Source: Marinobacter nauticus (lineage in GTDB: Bacteria; Pseudomonadota; Gammaproteobacteria; Enterobacterales; Shewanellaceae). Taken from it: a stretch of 64,000 nt of DNA. The stretch lies in the NCBI RefSeq assembly GCF_019801015.1, contig NZ_JAHVJZ010000004.1, positions 372,001-436,000 on the forward strand, read 5' to 3'. This document shows positions 19,329 through 28,973 of this stretch, piece by piece. A program made the translations under genes and the position numbers. The notes under the pieces were generated by a model, which worked only from the letters and a program-made list of their open reading frames with translations, made no database searches and was not told the DNA's origin. The first letter of the stretch is position 1, and every line of letters begins with the position of its first letter.

Positions 19329-20669
19329 CTAGTTGCGGCACTGCGCCGCCAGGCGCGCCAGCTGAGTCAGGCTCTGCTCATAGTCCACAGGAGACTTCAT
19401 CGCCTGACGCAGGAAGGCGTTAAAGGCCGGCTGCATGGCAATGGCTTTGTCCACCTGAGGATCGGAACCCGCACTGTAGGCGCCGATGGCAATCAAATCC
19501 TGGTTCTGACGATAGGCCGACCACAGCTGCTTAATCAGCTGTGCCGCCTCAAGGTGAAGCGGCTCGGTGACCATAGGCATCACCCGGCTGATGGAGGATT
19601 CGATGTCGATGGCCGGGTAGTGGCCACTTTCAGCCAGCGCCCGGGACAACACAATGTGGCCATCCAGAATCGCCCGGGCGGCATCGGCGATGGGGTCCTG
19701 CTGATCATCGCCTTCGGTCAGCACGGTGTAAAAGGCGGTAATGCTGCCCTGCCCCACACCGCCATTTCCGGCCCGCTCCACCAACTGCGGCAAACGGGCA
19801 AACACCGAAGGTGGGTAGCCTTTGGTGGCCGGGGGTTCGCCAATCGCCAGTGCGATTTCACGCTGGGCCTGGGCGTAACGGGTCAGGGAGTCCATCAGCA
19901 GCAGAACGTTGCGGCCCTGATCGCGGAAGTGCTCCGCAATTCGGGTGGCGGTTTCGCAGGCGCGCAGACGCATCAGCGGGCTGGTGTCTGCCGGTGCTGC
20001 CACCACCACTGAGCGGGCCCGCCCCTCCGGCCCCAGGATCTCTTCAATAAACTCTTTCACCTCACGGCCCCGCTCACCAACCAGCCCGACCACGATCACG
20101 TCGGCGTTGGTGCCCCGGGTCATCATCCCCAGCAAAACGGATTTGCCCACGCCGGAACCGGCGAACAAACCCATCCGCTGGCCCTGGCCAACGGTAAGCA
20201 TGGCGTTGATGGTACGCACCCCAACGTCGATGGGCTGATGAATCGGCCGACGGGCCATGGGATTCAGGAGGGTGGCGTGATGCGGGGCGCGTTCACGGGT
20301 GGCCAGGGGGCCCAGCCCATCCAGTGGCTCGCCGTTGCCATCCAGCACCCGGCCCAAAAGCTCCGGGCCCACCGGCAATCCCTGTCGTTGCCCCATTGGG
20401 GTAACACGGGCACCGGGCAGAACGCCTTTCAGCTCCTCCACCGGCATCAGGTAAAGCACCTGATCATCAAAGCCCACCACTTCCGCAGTAAGCTGGCCAC
20501 TCAGGGTTTCAATCTGGCACAGCGACCCCACCGGTGCCCGGCACCCCACCGCTTCCAGCGTCAGTCCCACAACCCGCAATAACTGGCCCGACGCCACCGG
20601 CGCCAGGCTTTGCACGTTGTTTTGCCAGGCCTGAATGCGTCGACTCAGTCGCTCACTGCGCAGCGTCAT
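19329..20669 (-). CDS. fliI: Flagellum-specific ATPase FliI
   Basis: A 446-residue F1-beta-like ATPase. Walker A is AGSGVGKS at 170-177, Walker B-like [25 protein letters not shown] follows, and the [20 protein letters not shown] segment is present. It energises unloading of export substrates. The start at 20669 is preceded by AGAGG 6 nt upstream and overlaps the fliH end by 17 nt; the longer open frame upstream is fliH sequence read in another frame. Confidence 0.97.
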   Translation of the reverse strand: MTLRSERLSRRIQAWQNNVQSLAPVASGQLLRVVGLTLEAVGCRAPVGSLCQIETLSGQLTAEVVGFDDQVLYLMPVEELKGVLPGARVTPMGQRQGLPVGPELLGRVLDGNGEPLDGLGPLATRERAPHHATLLNPMARRPIHQPIDVGVRTINAMLTVGQGQRMGLFAGSGVGKSVLLGMMTRGTNADVIVVGLVGERGREVKEFIEEILGPEGRARSVVVAAPADTSPLMRLRACETATRIAEHFRDQGRNVLLLMDSLTRYAQAQREIALAIGEPPATKGYPPSVFARLPQLVERAGNGGVGQGSITAFYTVLTEGDDQQDPIADAARAILDGHIVLSRALAESGHYPAIDIESSISRVMPMVTEPLHLEAAQLIKQLWSAYRQNQDLIAIGAYSAGSDPQVDKAIAMQPAFNAFLRQAMKSPVDYEQSLTQLARLAAQCRN

Positions 20670-21552
20670 CGCTGGCCTCTGATTCTGCAGGGACGCTGGA
20701 TTCTGTGGGTTCCGGCTGTTCTGGTGCCGGGTCGCTGGCTTCCGCTTGGGGGGCCGGACGGGGGTAGGCGGGCTCGTCGACCGGATCACGGGGACGCTGG
20801 GCAAAAGTTTCCAGCACTTTGCGCAGGCGATCATCGCCCAGCATGGGGACTTCACTGCGTTCGGTATTCAGTACCAGCGAGCCTGGGGAGAGGGTCGGCT
20901 CCAGCACCAGCTCCCACTGGCGCTGACTGAGCGCGTCTTCACCGAAAGTGTCTGCGATCAGCTGACGGTCGGATTCGCTGGCGTGGATGGCCACCTTCTG
21001 CCGCTGGGACGGCAGGGCGTGGATGCCCTGACGCAACGCCTCCAATACCGCGTCAGGCGAGGTGGTCAGTTCAACCTGCACCACCGCCTGAGCCAGTCGC
21101 ATGGCCAGCGTCACCAACTCCCGCTCCACCTGCTCATCCGCCGCTTCAAGCGGTGCGATCAATTCACCCAGCAGTTGGTCCCACTGAGCGGTCCGGGTCG
21201 CGATCTCCGCCTTGCCGGCTTCCAGGCCCTGCTCCAGGCCCTGTTGGTAGCCTTCGGCGTGGCCCTGCTCCGCCCCTTTCAGGCGGCCCTCTTCCAGCCC
21301 TTTCGCTTCCCCGGCGGCTTTGCCCTCGGCAAAGCCGTCCTCGTACGCCTCTTCACGGATGCGTTCAATCTCTTCCAGGGTTGGCGGAGGAGGCAGGGTT
21401 TCCTCCTCTTCCACTTCAGCCGGCGGACGGGATAAGCGGTGTAAAGCGTTATCGGAAGGCGCTTCCTGTGCCTCGGTCATATCGGGCAAGAGCCAGTCCT
21501 GGCTCTCCACCTGGCCGGCACGTAGGATCCGGGGCCGTAAACTGTCGGTCAT
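20653..21552 (-). CDS. fliH: Flagellar export stator protein FliH
   Basis: A 299-residue protein. An acidic N-terminal region is followed by a Gly-repeat helix ([20 protein letters not shown], with GxxxG spacing continuing to about residue 116), the signature of FliH. The C-terminal domain resembles F-type delta/b subunits ([28 protein letters not shown]). It holds FliI at the C-ring. The C-terminal 50 residues are Pro/Glu-rich and longer than in short homologues. Confidence 0.95.
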   Translation of the reverse strand: MTDSLRPRILRAGQVESQDWLLPDMTEAQEAPSDNALHRLSRPPAEVEEEETLPPPPTLEEIERIREEAYEDGFAEGKAAGEAKGLEEGRLKGAEQGHAEGYQQGLEQGLEAGKAEIATRTAQWDQLLGELIAPLEAADEQVERELVTLAMRLAQAVVQVELTTSPDAVLEALRQGIHALPSQRQKVAIHASESDRQLIADTFGEDALSQRQWELVLEPTLSPGSLVLNTERSEVPMLGDDRLRKVLETFAQRPRDPVDEPAYPRPAPQAEASDPAPEQPEPTESSVPAESEASDDAAQ

Positions 21553-21555
21553 GAT

Positions 21556-22605
21556 TTAGAGGAACTCTTCGCCGCCACCGCCACCGAGCATCACCTCGCC
21601 GGCATCGGCCAGTTTGCGGGCGATAGCGAGGATCTCTTTCTGCGCCGCTTCCACTTCCGACAGACGGATGGGGCCCATCGCTTCGAGGTCGTCGCGCACC
21701 AGATCGGCCTGACGCTTGGACATGTTGCCCAGAATCTTGTCCCGCAGCCCGTCGTCCGCACCTTTGAGAGCACGGATAAGCACATCCTGCTGCACTTCGC
21801 GCAGGATGGTCTGGATGCCACGGTCGTCCACATCGGAGAGGTTTTCGAACACGAACATCAGATCCTGGATCTGCTGGCCCAGCTCTTCGTCGGTTTCGCG
21901 AATGGACTCCATCAGCATGCTCTCCACGCCGGTGTCCATGTAGTTCATGATGTTGGCCGCCGCTTTCAGGCCGCCCATCTTGGCCGCCTGAGCGCCGGAC
22001 TGACCGGCAAACTGCTTCTCCATGATGTCGTTCAATTCCTGCAGCGCGGCCGGCTGAACCTCTTCCAGGTTGGCGATGCGCAGCATCAGGTCGAGACGCA
22101 CACGCTCGGTGAACTGACTGAGGATCTGCGCCGCCTGGTCCGGCTCCAGGTAGGAGAGCACGATGGTTTGGATCTGCGGGTGTTCGTTGCGGATGATGTT
22201 CGCCACCTGACGGGCGTCCATCCACTTGAGGGAGTCGAGGCCCTTGGCGCCATGCCCCATCACGATCTGCTCAATCAGGTTGCCCGCTTTGTCCTCACCC
22301 AGCGCGTGGGTCAGGGCCTTGCGTACAAAGTCTTCGCTGTTGAGGCCAATGGAGGAGAACTGTTTGATCTGCTCCAGAAACAGGCGGTGTACGGCGGCCA
22401 CTTTTTCCTGGCTGAAGTCACGCATGCCAGCCATCGCCATCCCCACTTTCTGCACCTGCTTGGGTTCCAGATTCTTGAGGATTTGAGCCGCATCGGATTC
22501 GCTCAGTGAGAGCAACAGAATGGCGGTCTTCTCGATGCCATTCAGTTTGGCCACATCAAAAGCGTTGGATGTGGCGGGCGTTTTGGAAGTTGCTTGCTCA
22601 GCCAT
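21556..22605 (-). CDS. fliG: Flagellar motor switch protein FliG
   Basis: A 349-residue protein. The N-terminal domain (LNGIEKTAILLLSLSESDAAQILKNLEP) binds FliF. The middle domain holds the EHPQIQTIVLSYLEPDQAAQIL segment. The C-terminal torque domain has charged helix residues in MSKRQADLVRDDLEAMGPIRLSEVEAAQ. It faces the stator and reverses rotation. It overlaps fliF by 8 nt. Confidence 0.97.
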   Translation of the reverse strand: MAEQATSKTPATSNAFDVAKLNGIEKTAILLLSLSESDAAQILKNLEPKQVQKVGMAMAGMRDFSQEKVAAVHRLFLEQIKQFSSIGLNSEDFVRKALTHALGEDKAGNLIEQIVMGHGAKGLDSLKWMDARQVANIIRNEHPQIQTIVLSYLEPDQAAQILSQFTERVRLDLMLRIANLEEVQPAALQELNDIMEKQFAGQSGAQAAKMGGLKAAANIMNYMDTGVESMLMESIRETDEELGQQIQDLMFVFENLSDVDDRGIQTILREVQQDVLIRALKGADDGLRDKILGNMSKRQADLVRDDLEAMGPIRLSEVEAAQKEILAIARKLADAGEVMLGGGGGEEFL

Positions 22606-24343
22606 CTTCGTTCAACCAACTCTTGATTACTTGGGTGGAGAGGTCCGGCTCATTGGCCACCAGCGCGCGGATGGCCCGCAGCATGTCGTCGTCCTTATGC
22701 AGGTCCGGCAGCAAAATCGAGCCGTCCTCAGCATAGGAGTAATCGCTGTCGCCCTGGCTGAGCAGGCCCAGCGTCTCGGCGGCATACTGGTCTTCCAGTT
22801 CCGCCAGGTCGGCGCCGGCCAGGCCGGTGGATTCCGCCACCTTACCCTGCTCCGGGTTCAGCAGACGCTTGATCATCGGCCGCACCACCACCATCACCAA
22901 CACGAACAGACCCAGGGCGCCGAGCGCGAGCTTAACCGCACGCCAGAACCAGCTTTGTTCGTAAATCGGTATGTCCACCGGGGCCAGAGCCAGGTCTTCC
23001 GCAAAGGGTACGGACACCACTTCAAGCACGTCACCGCGGGCCGCATTGAAGCCCACACTGCCCATCAGCAGCCGACGAATGCTCGCCAGCTCGCCTTCCG
23101 AGAGGGGTTCCAGGGTGGCCGCCCCATCGGCACCGGGCGCGGACTTGTAGTCCACCGCCACGGACAGGGTGACGCGACGTACGGTCCCCACCTGTTGCCG
23201 GGTGTGGCTGATGGTGGAGTCCAGTTCATAATTTCGGGTGACTTCGCTGCGGTTGCGGCCTTCGGCAAGGCGCTCATCCTGGCCGTTTTGTCCCACTTCC
23301 TGCGGGATCTCCGAGGCGATGGGCGGCTGGTTGGTCAGTGCTCCGGGGATCCCCACCGGGCCGCTGCCGTTCTGGTTGTCTTCCACCAGCATTTCACTGC
23401 GAACCGCCGGCATATCCGGGTTAAAGCGGCGGGAGGTCTCCTCCACCGCCGAGAAGTCCATGGTGACATCCACCTGGGCACTGTATTTGCCCAGCCCCAG
23501 TACCGGGATCAGGATGCTGTCGATCTTTTCACGGTACAGCTGCTCCTGCTGAACACGCAGTTCCAGCTCACGACGCGCCTGGGCGGAGATGCCGTCCTGG
23601 CTGCCGGAGTTCAGCAGGCGACCGTGTTGATCGGTAACGGTAACGCGGGCGGGTTTCAGGCCGTGTACCGCAGAGGCCACAATGTCCACCACCGCGTCCA
23701 CTTCGGATTGACGCAGTTCGGTGCCGCGATTGAGTGTCACCACCACGGTGGCGGAAGGTTGACGCTGTTGGCGGGCAAACACGTTCTGCTGCGGCAGAGC
23801 CAGGATCACCCGGGCACGCTGCACGCTGCGCAACTCCTCGACGGCGGAGGCCAGAGTCTGCTCCTGGCTGTGCTTCAGGCGCGCCTGCTCCATACGCTGG
23901 CTCACACCAAAGCCGCTGTCCTGCGTCAGAAAATCCTGTTGCGGGCGGGCCGGGCCCAAGCCGTTGCGGGTCAGCATCAGGCGGATGTCGGAGAACCGAT
24001 CCTCCGGAACCGAGATGGTGTTGCCTTCAAGCTGGTAGGGAAGCTTTTGCTGATCCAGGAAGTCCAGGGTTTCAATCAACTCCTGGGTTTCCATCTGGCC
24101 CAATGGCCGGTAGGAGGGCTCCTGAGCCCAAATCATCAGAAACACGCCGATGGCGAGGCTGATGGCCAGCGCCAGGATCAGGCTGATCTGACGCAGAACA
24201 TCCACATTGCCCAGAGAGGAGAGCGGACTGACCTTGTTCTCCTCAATCTCATTCCCTGCGGCCGCGCCGCCAGAAACGGTGGCCGGCATGGTATTGCCGC
24301 CGTCATTGATCATCAGTTCGGTTGACGAATTCGCCTCAGCCAC
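22598..24343 (-). CDS. fliF: Flagellar MS-ring protein FliF
   Basis: A 581-residue protein with two membrane helices, near residue 55 (QISLILALAISLAIGVFLMIWA) and residue 460 (AVKLALGALGLFVLVMVVV). Between them are ring-building domains (LIETLDFLDQQKLPYQLEGN and LASAVEELRSVQRARVILALPQ). The C-terminal tail that binds FliG ends AIRALVANEPDLSTQVIKSWL. It is the first-assembled ring and the export-gate housing. Confidence 0.97.
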   Translation of the reverse strand: MAEANSSTELMINDGGNTMPATVSGGAAAGNEIEENKVSPLSSLGNVDVLRQISLILALAISLAIGVFLMIWAQEPSYRPLGQMETQELIETLDFLDQQKLPYQLEGNTISVPEDRFSDIRLMLTRNGLGPARPQQDFLTQDSGFGVSQRMEQARLKHSQEQTLASAVEELRSVQRARVILALPQQNVFARQQRQPSATVVVTLNRGTELRQSEVDAVVDIVASAVHGLKPARVTVTDQHGRLLNSGSQDGISAQARRELELRVQQEQLYREKIDSILIPVLGLGKYSAQVDVTMDFSAVEETSRRFNPDMPAVRSEMLVEDNQNGSGPVGIPGALTNQPPIASEIPQEVGQNGQDERLAEGRNRSEVTRNYELDSTISHTRQQVGTVRRVTLSVAVDYKSAPGADGAATLEPLSEGELASIRRLLMGSVGFNAARGDVLEVVSVPFAEDLALAPVDIPIYEQSWFWRAVKLALGALGLFVLVMVVVRPMIKRLLNPEQGKVAESTGLAGADLAELEDQYAAETLGLLSQGDSDYSYAEDGSILLPDLHKDDDMLRAIRALVANEPDLSTQVIKSWLNEDG

Positions 24344-24361
24344 CGCATTACCTCAGGCCGG

Positions 24362-24676
24362 TTACACCGGCATATTCATGATTTCCTTGTACGCTTCCAC
24401 CAATTTGTTGCGTACCTGAACGGTCGCCTCAAACGCGACCCCTGCCTTCTCTTTGGCGATCATGGTGTCGGACAGGGACACCTGGGTGTCGCCCAATTCC
24501 AACCGGGTGGCCAGATCGCTGGCGGTCATCTGAAGCCCGTTGACGTGGTCAATGGCGTCCGTAAGAAACGTGGAGAAGTCCTGCTGCGGCGCCACCGGCT
24601 TAATCTCCGCACCGCTCCCGGCTTCCCGGGACAGGCCCTGCATCTCCATCAGCAAGGGATTGTTTCCGATCTCCAT
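24362..24676 (-). CDS. fliE: Flagellar hook-basal body protein FliE
   Basis: A 104-residue protein whose C-terminal half matches the family (FSTFLTDAIDHVNGLQMTASDLATRLELGD, ending VEAYKEIMNMPV). It joins the MS ring to the rod. The ATG at 24676 is preferred over the one at 24682 because AAGGA stands 7 nt before it but only 1 nt before the other. It is the first gene of the fliE-flhB operon, with a sigma-54 promoter 57-72 nt upstream. Confidence 0.94.
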   Translation of the reverse strand: MEIGNNPLLMEMQGLSREAGSGAEIKPVAPQQDFSTFLTDAIDHVNGLQMTASDLATRLELGDTQVSLSDTMIAKEKAGVAFEATVQVRNKLVEAYKEIMNMPV

Positions 24677-24732
24677 TCCCATTTCCTTGTATCAGTCAAA
24701 CCATTGACGAGCCCGATGGCTCAGCATTGTAA

Positions 24733-24748
24733 TGCAAGGCACCTGCCA
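24733..24748 (-). promoter_or_regulatory. Sigma-54 promoter of the fliE-flhB operon
   Basis: On the minus strand the site reads TGGCAGGTGCCTTGCA. It differs from the consensus TGGCACGNNNNTTGCW at one defined position and has the correct GG-GC spacing. It lies in the gap between flrC and fliE. It is the strongest of the three sigma-54 matches and implies control by an FlrA or FlrC enhancer-binding protein. Confidence 0.9.
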
Positions 24749-24778
24749 GTTCAGCACATTTACTGTTAAACCCGTCAG

Positions 24779-26131
24779 TTAAGGCAGAACAATACCCGCT
24801 TCCCGCATCTTGGCCAGCTTGTATCTCAGGGTTCTCGGACTGAGGCCAAGGCGCTCCGCCACGGCCTTTCTGCTGCCCTGACAGGCGGCCAGAGCATCGA
24901 GAATGATCTGGAACTCCTGCTGCTTGAGTTCACTGCCTAAATCTTCCGAGGCGACCTGAGGCGCCCGGGGCGTCGCCACCGGCGCACTGACGGTAGGAAT
25001 GCCGGTTTGGCCATCCAGAAACAGGTCGGCGTCGGTCAGAGTGTCGCCCTGACACAGAATCAGCGCTCGCTGGATCACGTTATCCAGTTCCCGGACGTTA
25101 CCCGGCCACGGATGGCTCAGCAGCTTACTGCGTGCCTCCATACTCAGCACCGGGGCAGGACGGGCGGAACGACTGGCGTGGCGACCGAGCAGGTGCTCAG
25201 CCAGCGGCAAGATGTCACCGGGTCGCTGGGCGAGTGGCAGCCAGGTGAGGGGGAAAACATTCAACCGGTAGTAGAGGTCTTCGCGGAAGCGTCCTTCCTC
25301 CACCGCCAGGCGGAGATCCCGGTTGGAGGTGGCCAGCACCCGCACATCCAGAGAGAGGGTTTTGCGGCCGCCCAGTCGCTCCACTTCCCGCTCCTGCAGC
25401 ACCCGCAGCAACTTGGCCTGCAGGTTCAGATCCATTTCAGTGATCTCATCCAGCAGGATGGTGCCGCCCTGGGCCTGCTCAAACTTGCCGGGACACGCCT
25501 GTACGGCGCCGGTGAACGCGCCCTTCTCATAACCAAACAGGGTGGCTTCCAGCATGTTCTCGGGAATGGCAGCACAGTTCAGGGCGATAAAGGGCTGATC
25601 ACTCCGGCCCGAGCGGACGTGGATATAGCGGGCCAGCACCTCTTTACCCGACCCGCTGGGCCCCAGCACCATCACAGACGCGTCGGACTGGGCAACCCGG
25701 GCCGCCAGATCCAACATCTGCTGGCTTTGAGGGTCCCCGACCACCGGCGTGTCTGACGCCGCCGGTTCCGACACCAGGTAACGACTCACCTGGTCCAGCA
25801 GCACCTGGGGCGCAAACGGTTTGGCCAGGTAGTCGTTGGCGCCAAACCGCATCGCTTCCACCGCCGCATCAATACTGCCGTAGGCGGTCATCAACAAAAT
25901 CGGCAGCCGGCTGTTCTGTGCCCGGACGGTCTTCAGCAGTGTCATGCCGTCCATGCCGGCCATCTGCACATCGGAGATCATCAACGCCACCGAGTGCTGG
26001 CTGAGCTGCACCAATGCCTCTTCGCCATTGCCCGCTTCCAGGCAGCGATAGCCGCCCAACATCAGGGTATCGACCAGCGCCTCACGCAGGCCGAGATCGT
26101 CTTCCACGACCAGGATCAGAGGTTTAGTCAT
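24779..26131 (-). CDS. flrC: Sigma-54-dependent flagellar response regulator FlrC
   Basis: A 450-residue NtrC-type activator. The receiver domain has phospho-acceptor Asp54 (LMISDVQMAGMDG). The AAA+ domain carries Walker A GPSGSGKEV and the sigma-54 contact motif GAFTGA. The C-terminal Fis-type helix-turn-helix is RKAVAERLGLSPRTLRYKLAKM. Once phosphorylated by FlrB it activates the middle class of flagellar genes. The start at 26131 overlaps the flrB end by 8 nt. Confidence 0.95.
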   Translation of the reverse strand: MTKPLILVVEDDLGLREALVDTLMLGGYRCLEAGNGEEALVQLSQHSVALMISDVQMAGMDGMTLLKTVRAQNSRLPILLMTAYGSIDAAVEAMRFGANDYLAKPFAPQVLLDQVSRYLVSEPAASDTPVVGDPQSQQMLDLAARVAQSDASVMVLGPSGSGKEVLARYIHVRSGRSDQPFIALNCAAIPENMLEATLFGYEKGAFTGAVQACPGKFEQAQGGTILLDEITEMDLNLQAKLLRVLQEREVERLGGRKTLSLDVRVLATSNRDLRLAVEEGRFREDLYYRLNVFPLTWLPLAQRPGDILPLAEHLLGRHASRSARPAPVLSMEARSKLLSHPWPGNVRELDNVIQRALILCQGDTLTDADLFLDGQTGIPTVSAPVATPRAPQVASEDLGSELKQQEFQIILDALAACQGSRKAVAERLGLSPRTLRYKLAKMREAGIVLP

Positions 26132-27155
26132 CTGAAGTGTCCTTAATGTCTTCCCCGGGGAGTACCAGGGTAAAGCCGCTGCCCTGTCCGGGCACCGACT
26201 GCAATTCCAACCGGCCACCGTGGGCACGGCATACTGACTGGACCACGGCCAGCCCCAGCCCGGTTCCGTTGGCTTTGGTGGTAAAGAATGGGGTCATCAC
26301 CTGTGCCTGCTCGGCCGGCGTCATCCCCTTACCATTGTCCATGACCGTGATTGCCACAAAAGCGCCCTGACGGACCGCATTGAGGCGCAGGGCGGTCGCC
26401 CCCGCTTCCAGGGCGTTGTTGATCAGATTCTGCAGCGCACTCACCAGCGCCTCGGGGTTGGCCATCAGCGCCAGCGGGGCATCACATCGCCAATCCAGCG
26501 TGGCCTGACGGCGTTCCAGTGCCGCCTCACAGCTGGTGGCGAGACGCTCAAACAGCGCGCTGACAGTGACGCGTTCCTGGGCCTGGGTATGTCCCCCACG
26601 GGCAAACAGCAGCAGGTCATTGACCCGTTGCTCCAGTTCCCCGAGGCGCGCCATCAGCTTGTCCTGAAAGCGCACCCTGCCCGCCTCATCCAGGTTGCGG
26701 TTGCCCAGGTTGGCGGCGTAGAGCAGCGCGGCGGAAAGCGGCGTGCGGATCTGATGCGCCAGAGAAGCCGCCATGCGGCCCAGTGCGGAGAGCCGTTGCA
26801 GATGAGAGAGGTTTTGCTGGAGTTGGCGGGTTTCCGTCAGGTCGGTCAGCATCAGAAGCTGGCCCGGTTCCGGATCCAGTGCCCGGGTCGCCAGCCGCAC
26901 CCGGCGGCCGTTCTTCAGGGAGATTTCATGACCATCATCGGCCTGGGGCGCAAACGCCCGGGCGATAACGGCGCGCCAGGATTGCGCCAAAAGGGGTTCA
27001 CCCAGCAGGGCCAGGGCCTGAGGGTTGGCTTCGACCACCACCCCCGCATCGTCCAGTACCACCAAACCGGCCGGCAGCAGCTGCATCAGGTGGTTCAGTC
27101 GGCTGGCGGCGCGCTGGGCGTCATCAAGCTGGGGCTCGGCAAGGGCGTGCGACAT
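26124..27155 (-). CDS. flrB: Flagellar sensor histidine kinase FlrB
   Basis: A 343-residue soluble kinase without membrane segments. An N-terminal PAS-like domain (about 20-110; GLVVLDDAGVVVEANPQALALLG) is followed by a dimerisation helix with His134 in SLAHQIRTPLSAALL. The ATPase domain has N, G1 and G2 boxes (LINNALEAGA, MDNGKGMTP, GTGLGLAVVQSV). It phosphorylates FlrC, probably in response to a basal-body assembly checkpoint. It is first in the flrBC operon behind a sigma-54 promoter. Confidence 0.94.
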   Translation of the reverse strand: MSHALAEPQLDDAQRAASRLNHLMQLLPAGLVVLDDAGVVVEANPQALALLGEPLLAQSWRAVIARAFAPQADDGHEISLKNGRRVRLATRALDPEPGQLLMLTDLTETRQLQQNLSHLQRLSALGRMAASLAHQIRTPLSAALLYAANLGNRNLDEAGRVRFQDKLMARLGELEQRVNDLLLFARGGHTQAQERVTVSALFERLATSCEAALERRQATLDWRCDAPLALMANPEALVSALQNLINNALEAGATALRLNAVRQGAFVAITVMDNGKGMTPAEQAQVMTPFFTTKANGTGLGLAVVQSVCRAHGGRLELQSVPGQGSGFTLVLPGEDIKDTSDD

Positions 27156-27205
27156 GCAGGCTATCCGTCAAAAAATCGCTGTGGTCCATCAGTTCTGCAC
27201 GATTA

Positions 27206-27221
27206 TGCAGATTCTGTACCA
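27206..27221 (-). promoter_or_regulatory. Sigma-54 promoter of flrBC
   Basis: On the minus strand the site reads TGGTACAGAATCTGCA, with TGG-AC and TGCA placed as in the sigma-54 consensus. It lies 51-66 nt before flrB. In Vibrio flrBC is a class II operon turned on by FlrA with sigma-54, and the arrangement here is the same. Confidence 0.78.
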
Positions 27222-27237
27222 GAAGGGGGTGTTGCAG

Positions 27238-27264
27238 AAGAGCGGGGCAAGCCTGACGGCTTAC
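27238..27264 (-). terminator. Hairpin at the end of flrA (weak terminator)
   Basis: On the minus strand GGGGTAAGCC and GGCTTGCCCC pair as a 10-bp stem with one G-U pair around a 4-nt loop; the flrA stop codon is inside the left arm. The following tract is pyrimidine-rich (GCTCTTCTGC) but not a clean T-run, so termination is probably partial and some readthrough into flrBC is possible. Confidence 0.45.
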
Positions 27265-28697
27265 CCCTCTTTGGAAAGGCCGTATTTGCGCATCTTTTCC
27301 ACCAGGGTGGTGCGACGCATCCCCAGCAGTTCGGCGGCGCGGGCGACCACGCCATTGCCCTGGTCCAGTGCCTGACGGATCATGTCCACCTCAAGCTCGG
27401 CCAGCATGTCCTTCAGATTCACGCCGTCTTCCGGCAGTTCATTGCTGAATCGCTGCTCCGGAAGCTCCACCGGCTCTTCACCGCTGAACAGTGCCGCCAA
27501 CGCATCGCGTTCCTGCATCTCTTCCGGATACTCCGGCGTGAATTCAGGCACTTCAACGTGACGATACTTGCTGGGCAGGTCATTGACGTCCACCAGCCCG
27601 CCCGGGAACAGAATCACCATCCGCTCGACCAGATTGGACAGCTCACGAACGTTTCCAGACCAGGGGTGCTCCACCAGTGAGTCGATGGCGCGTTTGGTAA
27701 AGCGTACGGTGCCCTTGCCTTCCCCCTCAATCCGGCTGACCAGCTCATTAAGCAGCAGCGGAATGTCTTCAGAGCGCTCACGCAGCGAAGGCATTTCGAT
27801 GGGGAATACGTTAAGGCGGTAGTAGAGGTCTTCCCGGAACTCGCCTTCGGCGATCATTTTTTCCAGGTCACGGTGGGTGGCGGCGACAATCCGGACATTG
27901 GACTGAATCGACTTATTGCCCCCTACCCGTTCAAAACAGCGCTCCTGAAGCACCCGCAGGATCTTGACCTGCATGTGCGGCGGCATATCACCAATCTCAT
28001 CCAGGAACAGCGTGCCCCCTTCCGCCAGCTCAAAGCGCCCCTTACGGGTGGCCACCGCGCCGGTAAAGGCGCCTTTCTCGTGGCCAAACAGCTCACTTTC
28101 CAGCAGATCCGGCGGAATCGCACCGCAGTTTACCGGAATGAATGGGCCGTCGCGGTGAGCAGACAGGTAATGGATGTTGCGGGCCACCACCTCTTTGCCG
28201 GTTCCGGACTCGCCGGTCACCAGCACGCTGGCGTCGGTCTGAGCGACTTGAGCCAGCAGGTGACGTACCTGAGAGATTGCCTCGCTGCGCCCCACCAGGG
28301 AGCGGAACAGCTTGGTTTGATTGGGGCTGGTCGGCGAGACCTCATACCGCACCCGCTGATACACCTGGCAGTAGTGCAGCAGCTCGGTGATCTGGCCGTA
28401 AGCAAAAGGCTCATCAAGTTGGCCGACCATATTGGGCAGGTCAGGAATGGCCGCTCCCAAGCCAAGAAAAGGCTGACGGGAGTGCTGTTTCAGAAGAGGT
28501 GCAAGCTCACCGTTGAGGTCGCTGGCGCCCCCAATGATCACCGACCGGAAGCGCTCATTGGCAAGGCGATCGCTCAACCCCGAAAAATCGGCGTGCTCGA
28601 TCGGCTCACCCAAAAACTCCAGCAGGAAGCTGAGTTTTTGGCGACGAGCGTCGTCGCTGTCTACAAGCAATATGCGCTGATCAATCTGCATGGTCAT
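27261..28697 (-). CDS. flrA: Flagellar master transcriptional activator FlrA (FleQ)
   Basis: A 478-residue sigma-54 activator. The N-terminal 130 residues form a degenerate receiver-like FleQ domain ([24 protein letters not shown]) without the usual phospho-Asp context. The AAA+ domain has Walker [17 protein letters not shown] and Walker [13 protein letters not shown]. The C-terminal Fis-type HTH reads [20 protein letters not shown]. Homologues bind c-di-GMP and are restrained by FlhG. It is monocistronic between fliS and flrBC, with its own sigma-70 promoter. Confidence 0.95.
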   Translation of the reverse strand: MTMQIDQRILLVDSDDARRQKLSFLLEFLGEPIEHADFSGLSDRLANERFRSVIIGGASDLNGELAPLLKQHSRQPFLGLGAAIPDLPNMVGQLDEPFAYGQITELLHYCQVYQRVRYEVSPTSPNQTKLFRSLVGRSEAISQVRHLLAQVAQTDASVLVTGESGTGKEVVARNIHYLSAHRDGPFIPVNCGAIPPDLLESELFGHEKGAFTGAVATRKGRFELAEGGTLFLDEIGDMPPHMQVKILRVLQERCFERVGGNKSIQSNVRIVAATHRDLEKMIAEGEFREDLYYRLNVFPIEMPSLRERSEDIPLLLNELVSRIEGEGKGTVRFTKRAIDSLVEHPWSGNVRELSNLVERMVILFPGGLVDVNDLPSKYRHVEVPEFTPEYPEEMQERDALAALFSGEEPVELPEQRFSNELPEDGVNLKDMLAELEVDMIRQALDQGNGVVARAAELLGMRRTTLVEKMRKYGLSKEG

Positions 28698-28759
28698 GCT
28701 TACCGGGGTTGATTCCCTTCGCCCAGGTCAGGTCTCTTATTGTAGATGAGTAGTAAATG

Positions 28760-28776
28760 GACGGGTTTCTCCCGTC
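28760..28776 (-). promoter_or_regulatory. Small hairpin in the flrA leader
   Basis: GACGGG and CCCGTC form a perfect 6-bp stem around a 5-nt loop. It lies about 25 nt downstream of the predicted flrA -10 element, so it would be at the 5' end of the mRNA. Its function, if any, is unknown. Confidence 0.35.
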
Positions 28777-28793
28777 TTCGAGTGCGAATTAGC

Positions 28794-28828
28794 TTGGCTC
28801 ATTGTAGCGAGCCAAATGGTCTTAGCAA
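28794..28828 (-). promoter_or_regulatory. Sigma-70-type promoter of flrA overlapped by an inverted repeat
   Basis: On the minus strand -35 TTGCTA (plus coordinates 28823-28828) and -10 TACAAT (28801-28806) are separated by 16 bp. The -10 lies between the perfect 7-bp arms TTGGCTC and GAGCCAA (28794-28800 and 28809-28815), a likely operator position. The regulator is unknown. The start codon is about 100 nt downstream. Confidence 0.55.
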
Positions 28829-28918
28829 GACACAGAGTGATTGCCGATTACTTTTCAACCCACGGAAAATTACGGGCTTTTCGGCCTATATCGACAGAAA
28901 TTCGAGATTTTTGAAGTG

Positions 28919-28960
28919 ATGCGGTCAGATAATCGAACTTTGACGATCATCTAACCGCAT
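28919..28960. repeat. 17-bp-arm inverted repeat between fliS and flrA
   Basis: Arms at 28919-28935 and 28944-28960 pair over all 17 positions, two of them as G-U in RNA, around an 8-nt loop. It sits 13 nt after the fliS stop. Neither strand has a T-run behind it, so it is not a textbook intrinsic terminator; it may still block readthrough, stabilise the fliS mRNA 3' end or be a protein site. Confidence 0.6.
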
Positions 28961-28973
28961 GTTTACACGGTGT

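Noticed and set aside
22520-24325. Plus-strand open frame of 601 codons
   Set aside because: Antisense to fliF; no recognisable domain.
28919-28960. Intrinsic terminator for fliS
   Set aside because: The stem is excellent but no T-run follows on the minus strand, so it is listed as an inverted repeat instead.
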